Shown one piece after another: positions 56,722 through 64,000 of a stretch of 64,000 nucleotides of DNA. The position numbers and the translations under genes were made by a program. Position 1 is the first letter of the stretch. Every line of letters starts with the position of its first letter. Location of the stretch: positions 62,001 to 126,000 of the forward strand of contig JABANP010000102.1 of NCBI GenBank assembly GCA_013115135.1, given 5' to 3'. The DNA is from Perkinsus olseni (lineage: Eukaryota; Perkinsozoa; Perkinsida; Perkinsidae). Below the pieces are notes generated by a model. The model saw only the letters and a program-made list of their open reading frames with translations. It was not told where the DNA came from and did no database searches.

Positions 56722-59700
56722 TCACGCACTGGAATGAACAGGGCAGCCACTACGACGACTACTGCCGTCACTGCGCAGCCTCGGAAGGCCGTACCGCTCC
56801 TTCACCCGATCGTCTCCTTGCCGAATCTCCCTCGAGGCCAGGATCATCGTGAAGGGACCGTCGTAACACAGCAGCTCCAAAACAACGTAGCCCGCCGACT
56901 CTTCCGAAGAGTACACAACATCATCGAGTATCTTCTCAAGATGCGCCAGACCTACAGTTGCACGCATGCACAAAATCTTCCGGCTGCGCCAAAGATACTC
57001 TTACAGCAAATCTTTTCGTCGTTGACCTTCTCTACTATCGGTCCACCAACCCACCCACTGCCATAACCGGAGTTGCATTCGTCAGCGAGGACTTGGGTGA
57101 GCACTACGCATTCCTGACCGACAGCGACAATAATCGAGCCACCCAGGTTCGATCCCCAGCGAGGACATCTCAGAATTATATATGGTTAGAATCTTCAGCT
57201 TTGAAGCTTGAAGGCGTTCCGAAGATACCCCAGGAGAAATCAAGAAACGCGGAACACTCCCAACCGATACGGCGTTGTTTCAGCACAGGTTCGATTCCCA
57301 GGTCCGCCATTATTCTCACCTGCCGCGTCTGGCACTTCCTTCCAGTGTTGACTATATGCTGCAAGTGGGTCGGCCTGTCCCTATCAGATGTCCATCCTCT
57401 CAAGTAGTCGATACTCAACGGTTGGAATACCAAACCTGAGCAGGGACCAGAAATATGTCGCCCGCCACGAAATTCCACACATCAACTCCATCATCGATTT
57501 GGAGTACAGATGAGCGATATCGCCGCTAGTTTTGATTTTCGCCTGCTTCAGGCATCGTGAGCTATTCTACGGTCCACAACAGGTTTCCTAGCTTCCAACT
57601 ATCCTACTTCAATGATATACTGAGTCCACTATGCCAGGCGGAGCGGGGACGGCGGCCGAGCAATCAGGCAGTTCGAACCCCAGTAGACTGAAAAACGCCG
57701 TTACCGCTGTCGCGTGGCGTAGCGGCCTCATTTTGGCCTGTTGCAGTTTTTCCGTTGCGGCCAGTTGTATTATTGATACATACATAATCGCAATCATTAG
57801 GAGAATATAATTAATCCACCATCTAGAATAATACCACAAATCCACCAATTCTACTCTGAACCGGATAATCACGTGAAGCGAACAGAAGGTTGTCTTAGGC
57901 CTATCACTACCGAGGGTATAGCCGAGAACTTTACGGAACCCTCATTCCCACTCGGAGGCGCACGATCGTCAACCTCTCCCATCCTTCGCCAGAGTGAAGC
58001 AAAGATTCTCCCCTCACGCCCTCACTACCTCCCGTTATCAAAAAAGAAGGGGCCTTCACGTCGTACATCTGTCCCTTTGGAACCAAAAAACAATCCTTCG
58101 GGGACAACAGCCCCACTGTCCTCCTCTCCACGACCGGTCCAGCCTCGCCCCTCGATAAAACCGTCAGCTCTACCGCATCGCCCACGTAGAAGCTATCCAG
58201 CAACGCCGTCATGTACAGGCGTCTTCCGAGGTACCTGTGGACGGGTCGAGTAAACACCCTCTTACCCTCGAGCTACAGTACGAGGAGGTGAATTCAATTC
58301 AAATACCGTGTAAGAGATGTAAAGTGGGGAGAATTCATTCTGAGACGATCTATTTTAGAATGAAAATTTTAAGACCATTTCGGGCCTTCGCTCCCAGAAA
58401 ATGAAGAGTTGAAGTCACTTCAATTCAACTGGAGGTGGAAATGGTACACATGCCCGAGGATCTCCACTACTACCAGACATGGCCGAAGCTGTCCAGAGGA
58501 GTGCCGTTGATGGCTGTGATGACATCGTACTTCTTCAAAGCCGGGTTGACGGACCAGGAGACCATCACCCCTTTGCGATCCATCCCAACGACAGTGTCAC
58601 CTGAAGCCAGGCAATGGAGTATCGTCACGCTTGTATCCGACAAGGTTCAACCAAAGATACACTATCTCGGTGTAGAGCAGCAAACAAGTAGATTGGGCTG
58701 ATAGTGAAGGGTAATCCAGCCGAGGAGACGCTAGTATGATGGAGCTAGTGATCACACGCCTCAATAGTGTCATCTTACTACCACTCCAAGCGCTACTCCC
58801 ACATATTGTTGATAACAGTAACACTGCACTGATTCAATATTGTGTGCTCTCCCCGTTCGAACTCGACGGAGAGATTGACACACATGATGTTCGCGACATC
58901 CCACCGCGGTTCCACAGTGTTGAATTGCGTCACGCAGTCCGATCGAGGAAAGCTCTAGAGGGTCGTATTACCTCCCTCCACGCCCAGCCACTTTTTAAAC
59001 TGGTCGTTCTCCACAGGCTGGCAAGTGACCCCCAAACAGGGAAGGTCCAACGACCCATCACCAACCCCACCGATGGTCGAAGCCAAGCTCTCTGCATCGG
59101 CCGCCCGAGCGATCACTCGGTTAATGAAGCGCCATATAAGGTAGCTCGGCACCGCGTGGCCTTGGTTCTCAACGCCATGGGAGACATACTTCTGGAAGGC
59201 CACACCTGAAAATGGATCACCATGGAGCACGCCACATGCTGGATGATCTGCAGGGCCTCTCTGAGAAGTAAAAGCAGTTCCGAAGAGAAAGTGAATCGCG
59301 TAAGGTCGGGGTTTGGATGGCGTTGACGTGCCGAAAAAATTAAGTGGCACATTTCAAAAAACAATACGGGTAGAATTTACCACCCGACGCCTTAGGAAAT
59401 GAACTAACGACGATTCAACGTCAAATGCCCTTCAGGTTTCCTAGACGGTCTTACTCAGCACAACACCCGAAATGTCCTCTCCCCTCTACTACCCAAAATC
59501 TTATCCGAGTTACCGCACATAACCGGCCCGCCAGAATTGCCAGCATTGATGGCAGCATCCACTGTGATGCCGAGAGCCGGCCGAGCACTATGGGAGTACT
59601 CAACCACCTAGTAGCAAGACGCGATCGATGGCGAGGCCTCAAGGTGGACTACTACTACTATTACCTCACATCTCGACACAACACCACTGGTGACAGACAG

Positions 59701-60647
59701 CTTGTCGCCGCCGACGGGGTAGCCGACCACCTGCTCGTCATCATCGTGACGGGCATGACGGAGAGGGGGACACCTACTTGTACTGTATCCCGCAGCTCGG
59801 GAAGGTCGTCCCATCGGGCGAGTTCGAGTGGTTTCATCTCCGCCGCAGGGCGGTCGGGCGAGGGGTGGTTGCCACCTAAGACAGAAAGACCTCCCTTGAA
59901 CCACAAAATAGGTATCAGACGATAATTTACGTGTCGGACGCGAGAAAGTTATTAGAAAGAGAACCCAGCAGCCTGCAGATCATCCTTTTCTTATGCTCAT
60001 CGAAAGGTCATTCGAAAGAGCAGGTCTGAAGCTATGGCTGCGGAGGGTTGGTAGTTTCAGCCTGACGCTACCAACTGGCACGTTCTAATGTCTACAAAAT
60101 ACGCGGGAAAACCTCAATAAATTAACGACGTAGTGAGTATATTATCATAATATTACTATCGGTATGAATCGTGTCTGTTACCGTCCCCGATGACCCCACT
60201 ACCATTCCTAAATCCCTCCTTGTCGTTAGTTACTTCCACCAGGGCCAAGTCCGAGTCGTGGCAGACCGCTCGGACGACGGCCGGGAATTTATTAGGTTCA
60301 AAGTAATCAGTATTTCGCTGGACTGTGAGGTAGATACTGTCCGCTACCACATGCGCTGCCGTCAAGACGAAGTTCCGTGCCCGCCAAGATGGTCCGGCAG
60401 ATTCCGGTAAAGACAGTAGACAGCCCGAGCCACTAGAGGCCTCAACAGGAGTAGTCTGCCAAGGGACGGTCCAGCTGGGCCGTTGACGAGTCACATGGAG
60501 TTTGACAACAGCCAAGTCGGCGGGGCTGGGGCGCTGGGTCGAGAAGAGGCGACGAGCGGTGGTCGATAGGAGCCTGGTGGAGGCTAGGACGGGTCTGGTG
60601 GTGATGGCATGGGGGAGGAGGGGAAGGGGACTGGCAAGAAGGGACAT
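56722..60647 (-). CDS. DEG/HtrA-type serine protease, 10 or more exons
   Basis: Exons in consistent phase: 60647-60203, 59890-59778, 59730-59665, 59607-59493, 59205-58972, 58600-58474, 58234-58029, 57435-57320, 57113-57005, 56951-56722. The trypsin-like domain shows the His box NFVLTAAHVV, the Asp box HDSDLALVEV and the Ser box NAGNSGGPVM. It also has VVGYPVGGDKLSVTSGVVSR and GVAFQ....HAVPSYLIWRF. The C-terminal half (PTLDSFG-like PDZ remnant, APSFLITGGLVFQPLSIDYL, VLADECNSGYG, HLEKILDD, RYGLPRLRS) matches plant DEG1/DEG9-type proteins. The Arg/Ser/Thr-rich N-terminus could be a mitochondrial leader. A small PDZ exon may be missing between 58972 and 58600. Presumed role: organelle or nuclear protein quality control. 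Confidence 0.85.
56952..57004 (-). other. 53-nt intron carrying an A-box sequence
   Basis: The gene strand reads GTAAGAGTATC, then TTTGGCGCAGCCGGAAG, and ends AACTGTAG. TGGCGCAGCCGG (56980-56991) fits the tRNA A-box consensus exactly. Confidence 0.6.
57114..57319 (-). other. 206-nt intron with two antisense B boxes
   Basis: The plus strand shows GGTTCGATCCC at 57146-57156 and GGTTCGATTCC at 57288-57298, each followed by acceptor-stem-like sequence (CAGCGAGGACATC; CAGGTCCGCC). It looks like two tRNA-like units inserted one after the other. Confidence 0.7.
59891..60202 (-). other. 312-nt intron with a tRNA-like unit
   Basis: The gene strand has CAGTTGGTAGCGTCAGG (60077-60061), close to a tRNA D-arm and anticodon-arm start, and CTTTCGAATGACC (60018-60006) where a B box would be. 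A full pairing check was not possible by eye. Confidence 0.5.
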
Positions 60648-60749
60648 GCCAGGGAAAACTGTGGTGCTGATGATGATGGTGCTTCCGAAACAGAGAGGTT
60701 GTCCATGCTGCTGGGAGGGTTTTTAATGAGCTAACAGCGCAAGTCGCCC

Positions 60750-60815
60750 GAGAATTGTCACGCGGTAGAGCTCTCAGCTGGCTCGCGAGACCGTAGGTTC
60801 AATCCGATCACCTGA
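60750..60815 (+). other. tRNA-like sequence upstream of the DEG protease gene
   Basis: CGCGGTAGAGCTCTCAGCTG (60761-60780) followed by a GAGA pairing partner and GGTTCAATCC (60796-60805). A/B-box order is right but the acceptor arms do not clearly pair, so I call it tRNA-like, not a tRNA gene. Confidence 0.4.
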
Positions 60816-61045
60816 CGATTTTTCCGGTTCTAATTCCTCCACCGGATATCACTACCTTGAGACGTCTCGACTGTATAGAAGGCAGCGAGACTTCACTAGC
60901 CTTGCATTCCGGTGCATCAGACGACCAAGGCTCCTGATATCCCAGCTGGCCGCCGATCTGTGAAGTCCGCAGGAAGTTCCACAACGGAATTGTCTAGTCT
61001 CGAGCGCCGCGAAGAAGAGACGGACATCTAACAGCTCACGGAGGT

Positions 61046-61100
61046 GTTCAACAGACCAATTTTGAAACTCAGAATCGATTCTAGAACCGCATTTTACGTG
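61046..61100. repeat. dispersed short repeat, copy 2
   Basis: GTTCAACAGACCAATTTTGA...CTCAGAATCGATTCT matches 31177-31230. Confidence 0.6.
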
Positions 61101-61440
61101 TAAAATTGAATTCCAAAGTATCAGTGAGCTTCCAAAACAATTTATCCGCCTGCTGAACCGCCCGACGGTGTGTTTGGTCGGATAACTCGTCGGATAACAA
61201 GACTCGTTCACAGTTCTTGAGTGGCAAAATACGTAAGCTAGGCGTTGGTGGTGGTCAACAGAAGGTGTTGGCAGGCCCATACTAGTAACGCTTGTCTCTG
61301 CGTACGTTCGCACGCAGACGCGGCACAGCTATCGTGTGCGTGCTTAAGCTAGACTCGAAACTGATGTCCACAGCAAGCCAGAGAGATGGTGACCAGAGGG
61401 GCCACGGAATCGGTCGTAGTTGAGTTCCTTGTTCTTTCAC

Positions 61441-62620
61441 TTTCCGAGTGTATCACCCACCAGAGCTACTTTGGAATTCGAAGCCGAGCTGGCCACTGTG
61501 CTGGAGGAGAGTAAAGTAACGTTTGAGGCGGAGGAGAGGCAGCGTCGAAGGAAGCCTCTGCCGGAACGCCGGGCCTTCGACGAAGACGGCAACGGGAGGG
61601 AGTCGAAGAGGATGTTAACGAGGAGTTTAACGCAGACTTTTAGTGAACTTGAGAAAGACAATTCGAACCCTCGACGGCAGAGTCGGATTGTGAGAGATGC
61701 AGAAGCCTCACTCATGGCGTTGGCTGCCAGGAGCAAAGAGAGGAGGAGGTCGGAACAACTTGACCTGTTTTGTATCTTTCGTAGATCAGCCTAAGATACC
61801 TTCTTCAGGCAAAACCCTTCAAGCGACTCTAACAGCAGCTCAGTAAAATCTTCGGAGTGCGCGGCGTCTGTCGTATCTTCGCTCGACTCGACTGCGGTGA
61901 GGGTGGAAGCCGCCTTAGCGACCCTCAACGTCCAAGTGGTGGACATGGGCAGTACGAATACCTCGGAGGATGGTACGGGTTCTGCCACCGTCACTGCGCC
62001 ACGAAATTATTACGGCGCTCAGGCGACGAGATGTACAATCAATGCTTCTACCTCTCGCTAGCTGCATCTTGGTTGGCTGCTATCTCCGAAGGCTTCATAG
62101 ACTTGAAGGAGTCAGCTGATTCAATTAAAGAGGTGTGGCAAGAGGTTCCGACCCTGAGCTTTTTTGTATCTGTCACGCTCGACCTCTGGATACCTTTCAG
62201 ACAGCGTTATCGCTCAAGCGTTTCATAGAGGGCCGAGTAATCGAAGCTCATCCAGGGTGGGTCAGCAGCGGCCAAGTCGGAGAGAACATCCAAGTATCCA
62301 AATCACTCGTCACTTCCTCGCTTCGACCTCGGCATCCTCAGGCCTTCAGCGACTTCCTCCCCTACGCCATGTGCCGGACAGGCTCCTCCCGAGGACCCAT
62401 GGACGATCTTTGCGTCGTCATCGTCAGCGAAGTCGGCCAGGCTGATTTTTACATCGGCCGCCAATTTTCGGACTCCCAGTCTGATGTTATTTTAATTTAC
62501 CATAGCCCCGGCCACTACCAATGCGTACTGCAATCTGATGGTCTCCCTTTGCGGCGAAGAGCCGTGAGGAAGGCCCTGGAAAGGTGCGGTGTTGTGGTCG
62601 TCGAGACTCGAGAGGTTTAA
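61441..62620 (+). CDS. OTU-like cysteine protease, 4 exons seen
   Basis: OTU proteases remove ubiquitin. Exons: to 61766, 61809-61978, 62023-62144, 62201-62620, all in phase, ending TAA. The first visible exon is charged and coiled-coil-like (FEAELATVLEESKVTFEAEE). The second is Ser-rich. The third begins GDEMYNQCFYLSLAASWLAA, where C is the expected catalytic Cys. The fourth has FIEGRVIEAHPGWV, the middle FSDFLPYAMC, DDLCVVIVSEV and YHSPGHYQCVL with the expected catalytic His. No start codon was found in exon 1, so upstream exons are missing. Introns are 42, 44 and 56 nt; the second contains the same GTCACTGCGCCACGAAATTA word as the NSUN2 intron. Confidence 0.7.
61979..62022 (+). other. 44-nt intron sharing the NSUN2-intron repeat
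   Basis: GTTCTGCCACC, then GTCACTGCGCCACGAAATTA (61990-62009), then TTACGGCGCTCAG. The shared word read on the other strand carries TGGCGCAGTGA. Confidence 0.75.
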
Positions 62621-62622
62621 CC

Positions 62623-62868
62623 ATGGCTCAGCATCAGATGTCATCACAATTTGTGCAACTTGAGTTCGACAATAACTGTTTCGGGAAAAGGCGTCCCAGA
62701 GAATTTTGGTTAAACTGTCTGACAGAATGGAAGATGAAACTTGAGGCCGTCTGCCGAGTGCGATTGAAAGCCCACCAATATGGAATCAGAGAAAACTGTT
62801 TACGATTAATTGGTGAAGAGTGGAGGGTCGGGAAAATTTTGAAGTATAATGAAAAGCTTCTGCAATGA
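62623..62868 (+). CDS. small unknown open frame, 81 residues
   Basis: ATG at 62623 starts three bases after the TAA of the OTU-like gene. The product is basic and helical (REFWLNCLTEWKMKLEAVCR, ENCLRLIGEEWRVGKILKYN). No family. It could be a 3' UTR frame or an independent gene. Confidence 0.35.
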   Translation: MAQHQMSSQFVQLEFDNNCFGKRRPREFWLNCLTEWKMKLEAVCRVRLKAHQYGIRENCLRLIGEEWRVGKILKYNEKLLQ

Positions 62869-63114
62869 AAAACTCTGCCACCAGCAGACCTCACATTCTA
62901 GCTGCCACTGTCTTCATGTAGCGTGGCCTAGCGGGCCGTCGCCAGGGGCCCCATCTCTGCAGTCCTTCGTTACAGACTGAGTAACGCTGCTGCTGCCACC
63001 GTGTCCATGTGGTTTGAAATAAGTCGTTTTCTGATTTCAGGAAATATCTCATCGGTATCAGGTTCACCCGCGGTGACTATTTTCCCTTCTAGAAACTAAC
63101 TATCCTTCACCCTC
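62869..63114. other. intergenic, A-box-like word
   Basis: TGGCCTAGCGGG at 62924-62935 fits an A box, and a weak B-box-like AGGTTCACCC is near 63059. Probably a relic of a tRNA-derived element. Confidence 0.35.
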
Positions 63115-63675
63115 ATGTCCTCCCCGTCGAATCTCCTCCATCTCGAAAATATCCTCATCGACCTTTACCCGTGCAACAGACCTGCCAACTGGAGCCAAAT
63201 CATGAACACCCCTGCCCTCGAGGATCTCAGAATCCTCATTAAATCCCAATTCAACCTGGACGTGCGTCCGAGAGTCTTCGGATCTGCATCAACCGGTCTT
63301 GTCGGAGAGAACTCTGACGTTGACGTGAATCTGGCATCGGACGGCGTCGCCCCTGGCCAACTCGTCGCCTGGCTGGCAACCCGCTGTAACTTCCTCGACC
63401 GCTTCTTCGTCGAGAGTTGGACCCCTCAAGCTCGAGTGCCGGTGGTCAAACTCAGAGACGGGCACACGGGAAAGATACTCGACGTCAGTGTCGCCAATTA
63501 CCTACCCGAAGTGAACTCGAGGTTGATAGCTGGCTACGTCGCCATCAGTCCCAAGGTTCGAAGATTCATCATCGCAATCATAGTAGGTGGAATCTGCTTC
63601 AGCGTCGTCCTCATTTCGAAACATGAGGAATTTGAGAGCCTCAACATGAGCATGAAAATGGTCTTACTCGCATGA
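63115..63675 (+). CDS. Cid1/TUTase-type nucleotidyltransferase, 5' exon
   Basis: ATG at 63115. The nucleotidyltransferase signature FGSASTGLVGENSDVDVNL (GS followed by the DxD pair) is clear, followed by VPVVKLRDGHTGKILDVSVA and NSRLIAGYVAISPKVR, as in non-canonical poly(A)/poly(U) polymerases. After PKVR the frame turns hydrophobic and loses family character, so a splice donor is probably near 63556 and further exons lie downstream or beyond the window. Expected role: addition of A or U to RNA 3' ends. Substrate unknown. Confidence 0.7.
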   Translation: MSSPSNLLHLENILIDLYPCNRPANWSQIMNTPALEDLRILIKSQFNLDVRPRVFGSASTGLVGENSDVDVNLASDGVAPGQLVAWLATRCNFLDRFFVESWTPQARVPVVKLRDGHTGKILDVSVANYLPEVNSRLIAGYVAISPKVRRFIIAIIVGGICFSVVLISKHEEFESLNMSMKMVLLA

Positions 63676-63689
63676 TTTATAAAAACAAT

Positions 63690-64000
63690 ACTCTACGCAG
63701 CTCAGCGTCCCCCTTACAGCAGCATCTTGTGGCGTCCGGCTAAGCTAGGGTTGTGTAATCTTGGCCTCATTACGACTTGAGAGTTCTCCGCAGTGATGAA
63801 ACTTCTCGTGCGCTTTCATCGTGGGGTAGATGGCCGAGTGATGGGGCGCCGGTTGGGGTCGAAAATTCTCTCCGCAAACTGGACATAGCGGTCGAGGTTG
63901 ATGACCAATCGAAAAGGTTAATGACGAGCTATTTCGATACCCTCCTAGTTGCTACGAAGAGGCTTTGCAACTCATTATTCCTTCTCCACTTGCCCAGCTC
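63690..64000. other. intron or downstream sequence with an A-box-like word
   Basis: GATGGCCGAGTGATGGGGCG (63829-63848) closely resembles the A box and D-loop of tRNA-Ser/Leu; GTCGAGGTTGATGACC follows near 63893. No exon of the nucleotidyltransferase could be placed here. Confidence 0.35.

Overview
The window looks like nuclear DNA of a protist, most likely an alveolate close to Perkinsus. Coding regions are split by many short GT-AG introns, 25 to about 90 nt where I could fix both ends, and genes lie on both strands without operons. There are families of small secreted proteins and degenerate retroelements. A 17-nt match to the 3' end of the dinoflagellate/perkinsid spliced leader occurs at 37005-37021. 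The phylum is inference; eukaryotic nuclear DNA is not in doubt.

Layout: 0.4-1.8 kb holds a secreted protein with a tandemly duplicated domain (-), and 2.4-5.0 kb a split RluA-type pseudouridine synthase (-). 5-14.9 kb is gene-poor. 14.9-17.1 kb is a phosphonopyruvate decarboxylase-type TPP enzyme in at least 11 exons (-). 17.3-24.2 kb holds broken paralogues of an unknown family plus an unknown secreted protein (20.0-21.1 kb, -). 24.6-25.5 kb holds a small secreted protein and a second reading frame (+). 28.4-30.9 kb is an amino-acid transporter (-). 32.4-33.1 kb is a fully resolved Cys-rich secreted protein (-), and 35.5-35.9 kb another small secreted protein (-). 36.9-41.2 kb is a decayed reverse-transcriptase/RNase H retroelement with short terminal repeats. 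44.3-47.9 kb holds two copies of the 5' part of another retroelement, a LINE-like RNase H fragment and a secreted protein. 50.2-64.0 kb is gene-rich: an LRR protein, a choline/ethanolamine kinase, an NSUN2-type RNA m5C methyltransferase, a DEG/HtrA protease (all -), an OTU-like cysteine protease and a Cid1-type nucleotidyltransferase (both +). These are housekeeping genes; I see no pathway cluster.

Two pervasive patterns are not explained by the genes. (1) At least 43 sites have one rigid 20-bp layout: a 6-bp direct repeat D, an 8-nt core made of one base, the reverse complement of D and one more base, then D again. This gives 15-bp palindromes with a single unpaired centre. The D sequences are almost all different. 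A before/after pair (36942 against 41171) shows a net gain of exactly 14 bp, and removing 14 bp at 19198 and 23114 rejoins broken reading frames. By chance far fewer than one such site is expected in 64 kb. I think this is the most interesting signal here. (2) Roughly a dozen introns, in five unrelated genes, carry pieces of tRNA-like sequence (B box GGTTCGATCCC or A box TGGCGCAG), in both orientations. This suggests that tRNA-derived elements seed introns in this genome.
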